Below are positions 1 to 10,345 of a DNA stretch of 64,000 nucleotides, one piece after another (within the stretch, counting starts at the first letter, position 1; each line of letters begins with the position of its first letter). The notes beneath the pieces are model-generated. The model was not told the DNA's origin, made no database searches, and was given only the letters and a program-made list of their open reading frames with translations. Source of the DNA: Pseudoips prasinana (Eukaryota > Arthropoda > Insecta > Lepidoptera > Nolidae); assembly GCA_951640165.1 (NCBI GenBank), contig OX621250.1, forward strand, positions 9,486,001-9,550,000. The letters run 5' to 3'. The position numbers were made by a program, and so were the translations under genes.

Positions 1-42
1 CTGACAAATATTATCTAATAAACATTAAATATTATTGAGAAT

Positions 43-472
43 TGACTGGCCTGTTGGTCTTGTGGTTAGTTTGACGGTCACCGTAGCCTAGTTGGTAGTG
101 CTCCTGCCTACGAAGCTGGTGGTCCTGGGTTCGAATCCCGGCAAGTGCAAATATTTGTGTGATGAGCACGAATATTTGTTTCTGAGTCATGGATGTTTTC
201 TATGTATTCAACTATTTATCTATCTATATAAGTATGTATATCGTCGCCTGGTACACCCATAGTACAAGCTTTGCTTAGTTTGGGGCTAGGATGATCTGTG
301 TGACATTGTCCCGAGATATTATTATTATTAGTTTCCCTGAATGTTCAGCTACAGGTCGTGGCTTCGATTCCCACCCGGGATATCTTATGATATAATTGTT
401 ATGTGATGAACAAGAGATTAAGTATTTGTTCGGTGGCTGGGTTTAATTTATCGATAATATGTATGTATTATA
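43..472 (+). repeat. SINE4 (tRNA-derived), split by a SINE1
   Basis: A tRNA-like head (GTTGGTCTTGTGGTTAG) lies at about 50-69 and its B-box half (GGCTTCGATTCCCACCC) at about 359-376. The SINE body then runs to the GTATGTATT motif near 470. A complete SINE1 sits between the A and B boxes. Other SINE4 copies in the window show the uninterrupted order. Confidence 0.75.
73..327 (+). mobile_element. SINE1, full-length tRNA-derived SINE with target duplication
   Basis: A 255-bp retroposon. The tRNA-like head has an A-box-like TAGCCTAGTTGGTAG and a B box GGTTCGAATCC. The body ends in (ATT)n. A 7-bp target duplication, TTAGTTT, flanks it at 66-72 and 328-334. Two further copies lie at 20677-20933 and 51273-51516, both on the minus strand. 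Confidence 0.85.
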
Positions 473-640
473 TCGCGGGTTCGAGTCCCGCGCCGGACAA
501 CTATTTGTGTGACCCATAAATAGGTGTTCTGAGCCAGGATGTCATTTGTGTCCGTCTATTATATATGTTTGTAAAGTATCCCGCGACAAAGGAATTAAAT
601 TCACTTATGTGGGCGTTGTCTTAAAAAAAATAGATGTTTA
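473..640 (+). repeat. SINE2 fragment, 5' truncated
   Basis: Starts at the B box (GGGTTCGAGTCCCGCGCC) of a tRNA-derived SINE and continues through the body shared with 5012-5216 and 29639-29853, ending near GTCTTAAAAAAAATAG. The A-box half is missing, consistent with 5' truncation. Confidence 0.7.
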
Positions 641-824
641 TAAGTATAGCAATTGCCTAGTTGCCATATACACGCTCTGCCCAGTTTGGGATCAGATGGG
701 AGTGGGTTACTTCTCCCAAGATAATTATTTATTAATATTATATTCATTTTGTGTTTTTATGACTTTCTTTAGTTCTAATTGGCTATATAGATGAATAATG
801 CTCACCTTTCTCAAAGACGAACTC

Positions 825-1085
825 ATTATCATCATCATCATATCAGCCGAAAGACGTCCACTGCTGTAAAAAGGCCTTCCCCAAGGATCTCCACAATAGC
901 CGGTCCTGCGCTGCCCGCATCCAGCGGCTTCCCGCGACCCGCACAAGATCGTCGGTCCACCGTGTAGGAGGCCTGCCCACGCTGCGTCTTCCGGTTCGTG
1001 GTCGCCACTCGAGAACCTTTCTGCCCCATCGGCCGTCAGTTCTACGATAGTGCCCTGCCCACTGTTCAGTTTGGCAATAAGTGGC
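825..1085 (-). pseudogene. RTE-clade LINE, 3' end with C-terminal reverse transcriptase frame
   Basis: Read on the minus strand from about 1076 to the stop at 843-845, the frame is open for about 78 codons and ends in the C-terminus common to lepidopteran RTE elements (pieces RRTDGRWGRKVLEW, RWTDDLVRVAGSRWM and QQWTSFG). A (GAT)n tail follows at 825-842. The reverse transcriptase core is absent: this is a 5'-truncated insertion. The longer open frames here on other phases are shadows. Confidence 0.85.
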
Positions 1086-1342
1086 AGAAGTGGCAAGACG
1101 ACATAAATGTAGATAATTTCAATGGATACGGGTAACATATCGATGGTCCCTGTCGTATTTCTATGAGAGTCCTGTTATCGAAGGGTAGTTTACAGTACTT
1201 TTAGAGTACCTCTTAACAACTTCCTATTTAGATTATATTTATTTTATAGGGAATGTAAGAATGATACGGTTATCGACAGTTTCTTTTATTTCTATATTCG
1301 TAACGGTCGATAACCAAGAGTTAGAGTTGACCAAGACACTTA

Positions 1343-1582
1343 GGCTGAGATCTATAGAGCGTACTTAGACTTTGCTCAAACTTTACTTACGTAAAACGTT
1401 GCTAAGTGTATGCTAAGCTTATACTTTGATTTGGTATTTCTAGACTTTTTGACGTTAAGATTATGCTTAGCATAAGCTAAGACAGACAAAGTCAAAACAC
1501 CAATTGTAATTTCGTTACATGCATTAACTTTTGTCTAAGTAAAGTCTGAGCAAAGTCTAAGTACGCTCTATAGATCTCAGCC
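1343..1582. mobile_element. Harbinger-type MITE with TTA target duplication
   Basis: A 240-bp element. Its inverted ends, starting GGCTGAGATCTATAGAGCG, match for about 40 bp with few differences. It is flanked by the trinucleotide TTA on both sides (1340-1342 and 1583-1585). A 3-bp TWA duplication with GG-starting ends is the signature of PIF/Harbinger elements. There is no coding capacity. Confidence 0.75.
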
Positions 1583-1762
1583 TTAGAACGCTTCTGATAT
1601 GGCTTAGCGACTGTTGTTTGAAGACTTAAGCCAACATTGAATATGTTAGGAAACTGAATTGCCTCACCAATTGGAGATCAACAGGTGAGGATAACATATC
1701 TATAATAAGAGTTTTTTATATTTTGACCCTGTCAGTAAAATGGAATGGAATAAACGTTATAC

Positions 1763-1889
1763 GCACACACGGCTACACATCAAGCTATATATTTCCTGTA
1801 TAAGCTGATCTCGCGTTCTATAGGATTTCCATATAATGATAGGTCAGCTTATATTGGAAATGTATAGCTTCATATGTAGCCGTGTGTAC
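1763..1889. mobile_element. Foldback MITE
   Basis: A segment of about 127 bp whose arms (ACACACGGCTACA near 1766; TGTAGCCGTGTGT near 1876) are imperfect inverted repeats for about 45 bp. No clear target duplication or superfamily can be assigned. Confidence 0.55.
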
Positions 1890-1974
1890 AACATAGATAA
1901 ACATGTATTGATATACATTTTTAAATAGATTGTACAACGGAACGTCTGAACATGAAAATACAACATACAGGTCT

Positions 1975-2225
1975 CTTTCTAGTTAGTGACATTGAATGAT
2001 AGGCCAGAGGATTTGGGTTCAGTCCCTCCCAGGACAACTTTTTGTGTGATGAGGATGATTATTTTTGTTCTGTGTCCGGGTGTAAATTATCTACAATTTT
2101 TTTTTTGTAATTAGAAGTATATAAGTATGTTTATGAGTTGTTTGGTTGTAGTGGTACAGGCCCGGCCTAGTTTTGAATGACATAATGTATGAATGTGTTG
2201 TTCCAAGATATTTGTTACAGAAAAA
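1975..2225 (+). repeat. SINE4 copy, diverged
   Basis: A tRNA-like head with B-box-like GGGTTCAGTCCCTCCCAGG near 2018, then the family body (TGTGTGATGAGGATGATTA, TATAAGTATGTTTATGAG). The tail is diverged. Confidence 0.65.
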
Positions 2226-2258
2226 GGTACTATTAAAATTATTATATAAATTTGTGTA

Positions 2259-2393
2259 CAGACGCCAGCACATCAAGCTACCCCAATCTGTAAAATTTCT
2301 CCAATTGAAAGTGAACCGCATGCTTTTGTGATAAAGTTGAAAATCTATAAAATTAATTTGACAGATTGGGGTAGCTGGATGTGCTGGCGTCTG
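2259..2393. mobile_element. 135-bp MITE, copy 1
   Basis: Inverted ends CAGACGCCAGCACATC with about 40-bp arms and a 55-bp core, flanked by TA on both sides (2257-2258 and 2394-2395). The TA duplication suggests mobilisation by a Tc1/mariner-type transposase. Sister copies lie at 6679-6813, 36853-36986 and 52774-52909, all 134-136 bp. Confidence 0.8.
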
Positions 2394-2574
2394 TAGATTA
2401 CATTTAAATATTAAACTTGCGATTGTCTACGAGTCTTATCGCATAAAACTATATCTTCCAGACATTCTGAAGATGGATAGGAGATGAACATTTAGTATTA
2501 GCAGTAGATATTGAATGATTTTTTTTTCCTTTCCCAAACTATACTAATGGTTAAGAAAATTTAACAGTACGACA

Positions 2575-2975
2575 ATATAGTCATAGTCATAGTCATTTAT
2601 TTATAAACAATATCAATTGTGTTTGAATGTAACATAAATGTTTAAAATAAGTATAATAACAATTATCAATATTATCTTAATTCTCTAATAAGCATTAATA
2701 ACCAATAACATAAATATAAAATAATCAAAATAATGCATACGTCAATCTAATCTAATAACCAAAAACATAAATATAAAATAATCAAAATAATACATACGTC
2801 AATCTAGAACATGTCATAATTGAAAATAAAATGTCAACCAAACTGTCAATAATAACATTAATATCATGTGAAATAAAATACTACAGACTATCTAAAGAGT
2901 ATAGACATCTTTCGAGGAGATACGCTTTCAATTTACTTTTGAATTGTTTCAAAAGATATATATACATACCAAAGT
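2575..2975 (-). pseudogene. LINE 3' end with reverse transcriptase C-terminus
   Basis: On the minus strand the last codons before the stop near 2881 read LKQFKSKLKAYLLERCLYSL, a typical C-terminus of Jockey/CR1-superfamily LINEs. The 3' UTR ends in three copies of ACTATG at about 2576-2595. Within the UTR a 57-bp unit is tandemly duplicated at about 2701-2813. Confidence 0.75.
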
Positions 2976-3049
2976 TTGGCATAGATTAAATTAAAAACTG
3001 TTAGATTACAGCTTTACATGCTGTGTGCTAAATATGTAGTATAATTAGC

Positions 3050-3146
3050 TTAGGACAGCACGTAAAGCCTTGTCTGTACCTGAACTCTTTCCCGTCGTGT
3101 CAGCTAACGACCCCATCGGTTCAAAGGAGAGAATAGAAAATGCTCC
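3050..3146 (+). repeat. SINE5 body fragment
   Basis: Matches the central body of SINE5 (AGCACGTAAAGCC, then CTTTCCCGTCGTGTCAGC, then CCCATCGG) seen in full at 46328-46645 and 53202-53500. Head and tail are missing. Confidence 0.6.
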
Positions 3147-3954
3147 ATAGGCTAGCTGTAAACTTCAGGTTATGAAACTGAGGAATAACTCACCATTTTA
3201 ATACTCTCTGTAAAGGATTCTAAATCCAAAACAATAAAGATGTCAACATCAAATAAAAACTTGACACTTGAAACAGACATCGCGTCAAATCGACTTGTCA
3301 ATCGATATCATTTGTCAATAGTCACCGATCGTTGTCACACGTCAAGAAACTAATCACCTTAGTTTTGGAAGGGACAACTAACCATACCATATTCTGTTCA
3401 AAGATGAATTCTATATTCATAGGAATAGGACACTCTTTTAGATTGCCTCAAACAAATGATTGTATTATTTATGAATCTTTGGATACAACTGATTGTCGGT
3501 GGCTTTTGATCGGATATTGAAGGCGGTGAGATGGAAGATGGTATGTGTAAAAGATTTCGAGATACATATTATTGAGGGATTACTGGGATTGTTTGCTATT
3601 GACTCATAATTGTTATATGAACAGAGTTAGAGAGCAGCGCCGATCGCTCCACTAGAGAATATTTCGTTTCGCTCGATTTCCAATACCAAAATATGTTAAT
3701 GTTGTGGTATACGAGTATGTAAGAGTAAGATTGCTAATGTTAATTAGGGTGGGGAAGGGTCGATACGATGTGTGTCGTAAGTGTCTTAGGCTACGGTAAA
3801 CGCTTGATACGAGGGAGGTCATATGCCTTTTTAATTAATATTCCTTCCTACTAACGGGCCAACATCAGGAACACCGAACATCAACAACTCTGCCATAAAT
3901 AATTAATTCCAGTTATAGTTGTAGTTGTTATTGAAGCAAAATTAACATAGGTAC
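3147..3954. other. Low-repeat stretch, nothing recognised
   Basis: Moderately AT-rich. A 62-codon frame at 3332-3520 has no recognisable motif and looks like chance. No repeat shared with the rest of the window was seen. Confidence 0.4.
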
Positions 3955-4150
3955 GCGCGCTAATGCAATGCTTTACGAAAATTGTGATCTGGCGAGGCGC
4001 CAGATTTTTTGGAAGTTGATAGGCAGGTATAAGTTAGTGAAGTTAGAAAGAGGAGCTTTACGTTTCGTGTATTACTGTAAGGGCAAGAGAGAGGTGCGAG
4101 CACATATTTGTAAATTTGTATTTTCTTTCTCTCACTCTCGTTTTTTTATA
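3955..4150 (+). repeat. Unclassified interspersed repeat, copy 1
   Basis: The string TTACGAAAATTGTGATCTGG followed by GCGAGGCG, and further on TAAGTTAGTGAAGTTAGAAA, recurs in diverged form on the minus strand at about 11730-11840. A short hairpin, ATCTGGCGAGGCGCCAGAT, lies at about 3987-4005. The class is unknown. Confidence 0.45.
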
Positions 4151-4235
4151 TAAATATATTTGATATTATATACTGATGTTATACGGAGAAATATGGAGTA
4201 CAGGATCTGCTTAGTTTGGGATCAGATAATAAATA

Positions 4236-4735
4236 TAAATAATAAATAAATAAAAAAGGTTTTTATTCACGTAGACTTTAAAAAAGCGCTTGTAAATAGT
4301 CAGAACATGTTTGTAGTAATTTTGTAGTTGTATACATTATTATTTCTAGTAACATAGATATTAAGGTACACATTGTATGAAAACATTTATAAAAATTATT
4401 TTATTATAGCATTGATATTTAGCTAGCTCGCATCAAGTTATTGTCAAGAGATTATGTTTAATTATCTAGTTTAAGTCTAATAATTTTACTTCATATTGTC
4501 AATGGTTCTGTCTATATTAAGGTATTATTATTATGACGGACCTTGTGTTAATAACGACGGTCGCGCTTTAATGCTACCACCGGATCCAATGTGCCCCAAA
4601 TGAGAAGACCCGGTGTAACAAACTCAGTGGGTTCATCTACTACCGGTTTCAACACGACCCAGTTGAGATGGTCCGGCGAAACATACTCAAGCGGGCATGA
4701 ACACGGGATTTGGTCCGTGTCAGTTGTCACTATAT
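4236..4735 (-). pseudogene. Poly(A)-tailed retroposon with coding tail, copy A
   Basis: On the minus strand a 60-codon frame (4730 to 4548) encodes a cysteine-, proline- and tryptophan-containing tail with pieces EYVSPDHLNW, VLKPVVD and LDPVVALKRDRRY. An A/T-rich 3' UTR of about 300 bp follows, with AATAAAAACC and an A-rich tail at 4236-4260. The same protein tail occurs at 60185-60385 and in part at 36202-36270. Here a stop follows RRY where copy E continues for ten more residues. I do not recognise the protein. It may be the C-terminus of a LINE protein or a retroposed host transcript. Confidence 0.65.
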
Positions 4736-5011
4736 ATCTATTTACAATATAAGTTCAATCAATCATAGGAAGCAAACCAGCATATTAAAACATATACATG
4801 ATAATTAAATAGCTTTCTTCGTCATCTCAGTAGCTATACATTTCCTCTGACGAAGCCTATACAGTTAACTGGTTATATAACACATGTGAAATGGTATATA
4901 ATCATAAAATGCGCTTGTACTTTTGTAATGATAGGTAGAGACCACATGCGGCTGCTCAGGGCGGATTTTGCTCCCAGGTGGGGGACAACAGGGTTAAATG
5001 GATACACTTGT

Positions 5012-5216
5012 TTTTTATTTTTTGAAATAAGACTACGCCCGCATTAGGGTATCTTATCCCTGTGTCGCAGGGTACTATCATATAATAGACGGACACAAAT
5101 TATACCCAGAAACAACTATTTACGGGTGACACAAATAGTTGTCCGGCGCGGGACTCGAACCCGTGACACGAGGCAGCGAGGCGACTGTTTTAGCCGCTGC
5201 GCCACACGTGCAGTCA
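5012..5216 (-). mobile_element. SINE2, near full length
   Basis: On the minus strand the head reads GCACGTGTGGCGCAGCGGCT (A box) and then GGGTTCGAGTCCCGCGCC (B box). The body carries the ATAAATAGTTGTTTCTGGGT and TATCATATGATAGTACCCTG region. The A/T-rich tail lies at the left end. Confidence 0.8.
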
Positions 5217-6318
5217 AACCCTATTCTTATGACTATTTTATCCATAAATACATAGATAAAATAGTCACTTAGATTCCTTTTTTAAAATCACTTATTCAGA
5301 TTTACGGTTCAGGTACGATATACAAAAAAATATTCTTGAGAGGCGTACCGGCTGAAGATGATAATTAAAAGATTATTTTTCTTAAATACTCGTTTAAGTA
5401 ACACTTAAAAATCATTATCATTTATGAATGAGACCTTAAGTTAAGAAGCGTCATTACAAACCACGTATTACCTCCAAACATTATCTAATTTCATGAAAAA
5501 CGACCATTGCTGGACAAAGGCCTCCCCAGAGACTCAGAAAGATCTCCATAATTGCGCATCCAGCGGCTTCCAGCAATCTCTAATCAAATCATCCATATTA
5601 TCAGATTTAAAATGTTGTCATATAATTTTAATGGAAATAACCATGAAGAATTTCAGCCCATGCGGGTTTGAATAATTCATATGAAAAACTGCGCCAAAAC
5701 CCGCATTGTTTATACGCCAAAAATATATTCACGAGTACTTAACTTGTTAACATACAAGGCGCCATTCAACCCGAACCTCCCCGCTACCACTTGACACAGT
5801 TCTTGGTATAATTGTAGCAATTTACTCGTGTTCAACTGGCGACGGATAGAGTTGGACACGTCAAAACATATCGACATAACATGTTGTGCAACAAAATCCT
5901 TGATTGAGCCATTCACATATAATCAGTTGTGTATTTATGCCAGGTTCGTTCACTGTTCTGCTGTTTGCAAATGTCCCTTTAGGCTCGAGTGTTATGTAGT
6001 AATGTTTAGTATATATACTATATACACTAGAATACCGACGAAACCAATCATTTTGAACTTATGATATGCTACAATTTCTATTACTTTATGTTGCATGTGA
6101 ATTTTCTTTGTTAATTATGTTTAATTACTACATAATTTTATCATCGTCGAATTTCTTCATGAAAATGCACGTAGAATATGCACGAAATCTTCTCTTCTTT
6201 ATCGTATGGACAGTGGTTACCGTGATGTCAGAGTAGTGCAAGCCACGCAGTAGGTCTATAACATGGCTTAACAAAGACTCAAAAATACTCAGAAAAAGAT
6301 AGATTACCGCCAAAATTG
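5217..6318. other. Low-repeat stretch with one RTE scrap
   Basis: Positions 5492-5582 hold a short minus-strand RTE 3' scrap (TTGCTGGACAAAGGCCTC, CATCCAGCGGCTTCC). The rest, including frames at 5710-5916 and 5828-6064, shows no recognisable motif or repeat. Confidence 0.5.
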
Positions 6319-6465
6319 TTAATTTTCAAGCATCTCCGTGCTTCGGAAGACACTTTAAGTTGTCAGCGCCGGTTGTAGTCGTTATACAAGAGTTAATAAG
6401 CCATGTCCGAGCCCTACTGGGCGCCTTGAACAACTCTGACACTAGGGCAATACCCATACCATAAA
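6319..6465 (+). repeat. 5S-SINE tail fragment
   Basis: Matches the non-5S tail of the element at 41288-41552 (AGCATCTCCGTGCTTCGGA, CCGGTTGTAGTCGTT, CTACTGGGCG, AACAACTCTGACACTAGGG). The 5S-like head is missing. Confidence 0.7.
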
Positions 6466-6678
6466 GAAGTATGTTAATTTAATTCTTTTTTATTTGATAT
6501 TTATTATTAATCTATGAGACACCTCAATTGTTCGTGACATAAATATTTATGGAAATGGTCCGTGATTATGACCTGGCACTAGACAATTATCGGCGCTATA
6601 AGAGTGACATGTTATTAGCAACTGCAGAAATGGAGCCATTTCGGGCTTGCACAGATAAAAAAGTGTTTTATGTAGGTA

Positions 6679-6813
6679 CAGACGCCAGCACATTAAACAA
6701 CCCCAATCTGTCAAATTTCCCCAATTGAAAGAGAACCTTATGCTTATGTGATAAAAAAGAAAATCCATAAAAGAAATTTGACAGATTGGGGCAGCTGGAT
6801 GTGCTGGCGTCTA
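6679..6813. mobile_element. 135-bp MITE, copy 2
   Basis: Same inverted ends and the same 135-bp length as copy 1, flanked by TA at 6677-6678 and 6814-6815. The arms differ from copy 1 by scattered substitutions. Confidence 0.8.
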
Positions 6814-7101
6814 TACAATGAGTTTTGTTGTACAGTCCCGCAAACTTTTCTGACCCGGTGGCAGCGTCGCTGTTATCGCATTTAGTGTTGCTAGTAAATA
6901 TTTTTTGCAATAAAGTGGGTAAAAATAATATGCACATTGTAACGTAAATGTTACTTCACTAAAAAGCAAACAAATACTGTCATTACTAATCTTTATAACA
7001 TCTTTATATTTTTATACAATAATTATGATAATTTACATAAAATGTATGCTATGTGTTCTCTAACGGAGATGCTCCAGATATTATTTTGTGACCGGAATGG
7101 T

Positions 7102-7340
7102 TTAATTCATCATTTCATCATCATCATTATCGCAATCACTGCTTTCACTTTCACTATCACTACCATGAATGATGAAAGGCTCGTCTAAGTATCCATCCCT
7201 TTTTCGATACACATTTTCAATATTTTTGTACATTATTGCAATGCTTTTGCCATTCATTGACTATTATTTTATCAAAAGCTTCTGCAATGAATGATAGGAT
7301 TTCAGAATTCTATCTACCATGCTCTTTTTCTTTCACAAGT
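7102..7340 (-). pseudogene. Possible coding remnant with acidic Ser/Asp C-terminus
   Basis: The minus strand has a 43-codon frame (7233 to 7102) ending in an acidic run with pieces YLDEPFIIHGSDSESESSD and DNDDDEMMN. Upstream, about 7235-7340, an adjacent phase reads AEAFDKIIVNEWQKHCNNVQ, so one frameshift would join them. The pattern (W..HC..V.K, then D..LDE, then an acidic tail) resembles the C-terminus of some DDE transposases, but that is inference. It could also be a terminal exon of an unknown gene or chance. Confidence 0.3.
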
Positions 7341-8254
7341 TTTCTTACACACCACTCCCAGACACCTACAAAGGCAACAGCAAAAATTAAATAAATAATG
7401 AATATCTTAAAATATGTATTTTAATTTAAAGAGCGAGGGGGAATTTCGTATTTTTTCAGAAGCTGACAACACTAACATGTAGCAGCAGCTACGCATTCAT
7501 ACAACTTATTGAAGGGTATAATTGGTGCCTGAAGGTGTTATTCTTCCTTCATCTAATTCAATACTTGTAATATAACGTTCCCCGCATCAATTTTTAAAGC
7601 TTTCGGCATTTTTCACAATTAAAAACCACAAAGAGAAAAATAAATACGCGCAACAAACAATCAATGGCAGGAATGTCATGGATTGACATTTCAAACTGGC
7701 GTCATTAGTTCTACTTTTGGCCACCGGGCCAGATAAGTTTGTAGCACAGTATATGCAATTTTCAGAATTTTTTTTTTCTTTATTTTCTAAACGTCTATAG
7801 GTGAGACCTTTTTAAATTTGACGTTTTAAAATTAATTTTATTGTGATAAAAGAATGTATCGCGTTTTTAAGTTAGTGATTGGAGGTACAGCCCCTACTAC
7901 AAAAAAAATATATGTTCAACTTCGTCGAGTCAATAGGAATTAAAATCTGACTGTCACTTTTAGATTGCATAATTCAATGACACAATTTTAATATTTTTTT
8001 TTCTTTCAAATGCAATTTTAGTATTGTATCATTCACAATTATTAAATTTCATTCAATACCTGCATTAAAAGTAATTGAAACGTAATTGATTTTAAATTAT
8101 TGTACATTTTAATTATGTTTGTCGTGATAAAATTGGTTATATATTTCATTGTATAAAGTTATTACTTGGGCATGAAATTATTTTATTTATTAGAATATAT
8201 CTATTTATTTCAGAGTTCTTTAAGGACCACAAATACGAAAAACAATAATTCAGC
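7341..8254. other. AT-rich stretch, nothing recognised
   Basis: No frame over 60 codons, no inverted-repeat element and no window-internal repeat was seen. Long A/T runs dominate. Confidence 0.4.
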
Positions 8255-8536
8255 CTATATAAAAATAAGCAGGCACTGTAGCCTGACGCTTGCAAGAGGT
8301 TTTTATGATTCCGATTACCAGGCTGTATCTCATGAACCGTGGTAGTCAGAAAATATATATTTTTTCAGATGATGTACTTATGTTGCTTATAGCCGTTATA
8401 GCAACAAATACTAAAAACAGAATAAAACAAATATTTAAGGGGGGTCCCATACCACAAACGTGATATTTTTGCGATTTTTATAGATAATGGTACGGAACCC
8501 TTTGTGAGCGAGTCCGACTCGCACTTGGCTGGTTTT
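8255..8536 (-). repeat. GGCCAAG-type interspersed repeat, copy 1
   Basis: Ends at the right in GAGTCCGACTCGCACTTGGC followed by TGGTTTT, the reverse of the GGCCAAGTGCGAGTCGGACTC end seen at 17532. It includes a CGGAACCC motif at about 8493-8500. The left boundary, near the CAGGCTGTATCTCATGAACC motif, is approximate. This is a very common lepidopteran repeat whose class I cannot state. Confidence 0.65.
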
Positions 8537-8756
8537 GAAGTTATACTTCTTTTGGCGCGATGGAGAAAAATTATGAGAGTGAATTTTTACGATGCGCGCG
8601 CACACCGACACCAAAAATTTAACAGCATGAAGTTAGTTCTAGGTGGTATGACAGTGAATTTTTACGATGCGCGCGCATCGTAAAAATAACAGCATGAAGT
8701 TAGTTCTAGGTGGTATGAAAATTTATACCTATGTTCAAGTTGTATATTAAGAAGTA

Positions 8757-10044
8757 ATAGGTCTTTACCTATGAAATTGCCGTTTTGTATGAAAAAATTT
8801 AAACGAATTTTTTTCATGAATTTTTTTATTTGTATTAATCGAAGTAATCACCCATGCAATCAATGCATCTTTGCCATCGCAGTGGCAGTTTATTGATGCC
8901 CTTCTTAAAGAAATCAGCTGGACGGGAGGCAACAAATTCTTCAAAGGCATTTTGTACTGCCTCTCGGGTATTGAATTTTTTTCCCGCCAAGAAGTTATCC
9001 AAATTCTGGAAAAAGTAGTAGTCTGTAGGCGCAAGGTCTGGTGAGTAGGGCGGATGACGGAGAGCTTCCAACCCCAGTTCTTGCAACTTGGAGACCGTCT
9101 GCTGTGCAGTATGAGGTCGCGCGTTGTCGTGCAGGAGCAGCGGAGACGAGCGATTGACCAATGCTGGTTGGAGATGCGCCAGCTTCTCCATCATTGTGCT
9201 CAGTTCTTCACAGTACACATCTGCAGTAATGCTCACCCCGTTTGGTAAGAAGCTGTGATGAATCACACCGGCGCTAGACCACCAAACAGTGACCATCACT
9301 TTTCTAGGGGTAAGTTTTCGTTTAGGGCATTGTTTAGGTGCTGAACCAGGATCCAACCAACTTGCTGAGCGCTTGCGGTTATCAAACAGAATCCATTTTT
9401 CATCGCAGGTAACAATGCGGTTCAAAATTCCTTCATTTGTGTGTCTGTTGAGCAGTGCAAGGCACGTCTCGACGCGTACTTCACGCTGGCGATCATTGAG
9501 TTCGTGGGGCACCCATTTGTCAAGCTTTTTTACCTTGCCAATTTGACGCAAATGGACCAATATTGTTTTGACGCTAACGTCGAAAGCTGCTGCTAATTCA
9601 GCCGTAGATTGTGTATCATCAGCTTCCACAACCGCCTTTAATTCGTCATTGTCGACCAAAGTCTTCGGACGACCGCGAGGTTCATTTTTCAGGTCGAAAT
9701 TTCCAGAACGGAAGCGAGCAAACCAATAACAGGTGGTGCGTTGGTTTGTAGTGTTAGCTCCGTAAACGTCGTTGATGTTGCGTGCCGCTTGTGCCGCGTT
9801 GCTGCCACGACGGTACTCATATTCCATAATTACTCGAATTTTTAACGTATCCATGATGACGAAAAAGATTGAAATGCGATGAAAATGTAACACTAATCAA
9901 TAAAGAAATGACTACTTTTGGAAAAAAGAATCCATGTTTTTAAAATAAAATTAATTTGAAATTAGAATTCTTAGCCAAACAAAAATTATTTTGATTTGAA
10001 ATGGCCAGTACTGCAGAACGGCAATTTCATAGGTAAAGACCTAA
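8757..10044 (-). mobile_element. Complete mariner transposon, 1,288 bp
   Basis: Terminal inverted repeats of about 30 bp (right end TTAGGTCTTTACCTATGAAA on the minus strand; left end identical except an initial A) bound the element. TA duplications lie at 8755-8756 and 10045-10046. A paralogous empty site at 10626-10640 reads GAAGTATAACTTCT, which fixes the boundaries. Size, ends and TA duplication are those of mariner. Confidence 0.95.
8835..9893 (-). CDS. Mariner transposase, intact
   Basis: A DD34D transposase that would bind the terminal repeats and cut and paste the element at TA. The frame is 352 codons from the first ATG. A later ATG at residue 14 would give 339 residues, closer to the usual 340-350, and is a plausible real start. 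Helix-turn-helix DNA-binding regions lie in about residues 20-125. The conserved WVPHEL is at 127-132. Catalytic aspartates are D164 (CDEKW), D256 (LLLHDNARPH) and D291 (YSPDLAPTDY), with 34 residues between the last two as expected. I see no stop, frameshift or missing key residue, so the copy may still be functional or recently inserted. It resembles the cecropia/mellifera group, but the subfamily needs a tree. Confidence 0.95.
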   Translation of the reverse strand: MLHFHRISIFFVIMDTLKIRVIMEYEYRRGSNAAQAARNINDVYGANTTNQRTTCYWFARFRSGNFDLKNEPRGRPKTLVDNDELKAVVEADDTQSTAELAAAFDVSVKTILVHLRQIGKVKKLDKWVPHELNDRQREVRVETCLALLNRHTNEGILNRIVTCDEKWILFDNRKRSASWLDPGSAPKQCPKRKLTPRKVMVTVWWSSAGVIHHSFLPNGVSITADVYCEELSTMMEKLAHLQPALVNRSSPLLLHDNARPHTAQQTVSKLQELGLEALRHPPYSPDLAPTDYYFFQNLDNFLAGKKFNTREAVQNAFEEFVASRPADFFKKGINKLPLRWQRCIDCMGDYFD

Positions 10045-10266
10045 TATAACTTCTAACGCGTGTACATAAGTACACACAAGTTTTTTTTTAATCCTTGTTT
10101 TAATGCTGCGTGTAGCCTAGTCCATACTAAATATTTTAACAGTAGTGGCATATGACATTATTCGAGTTCTCAGCAGGAATCTGAAGGTTATACCTTAATG
10201 TCGTAGAGAGTATATAAATAGCTTGACTTCTCTTTGTTCGGGTGATCTTGCTCATGTCCATTAGAT
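10045..10266. repeat. Local duplication, first copy
   Basis: About 222 bp from TATAACTTCTAACGCGTGTA to CTCATGTCCATTAGAT, repeated nearly base for base at 10630-10851. With the left flank (8607-8756 matching 10481-10631) the duplicated unit is about 372 bp, and it lacks mariner in the second copy. Confidence 0.85.
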
Positions 10267-10345
10267 AAATACAACATAAAAATGGAAGCAGCATCATTTG
10301 AAATTGAATTGTGCTATTACTTGTTTGATTCCACGAGTTAGAGCA

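Larger units (their letters stand above)
8537..10090 (-). repeat. KCT element (long form), split by mariner
   Basis: A non-coding repeat with ends AAGTTATACTTCTTTTGGCG (8537) and TACATAAGTACACACAAG (about 10063-10080). Its middle carries a duplicated block containing ACGATGCGCGCGCATCGT. The mariner at 8757-10044 interrupts it. Further copies lie at 10478-10670, 22793-22988, 40925-41122 and 48810-49086. Confidence 0.75.

Noticed and set aside
79..150. Possible tRNA genes (A and B boxes with GGTTCGAATCC), here and at about 30 other places
   Set aside because: Each is followed by a repeated SINE body and an (ATT)n or A-rich tail, and the cloverleaf does not close. They are SINE heads.
838..1029. 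63-codon minus-strand frame over the RTE end
   Set aside because: A different phase reads the true RTE C-terminus; this one is its shadow.
9054..9546. Plus-strand frames at 9054-9248 and 9289-9546
   Set aside because: They are antisense shadows of the intact mariner transposase.
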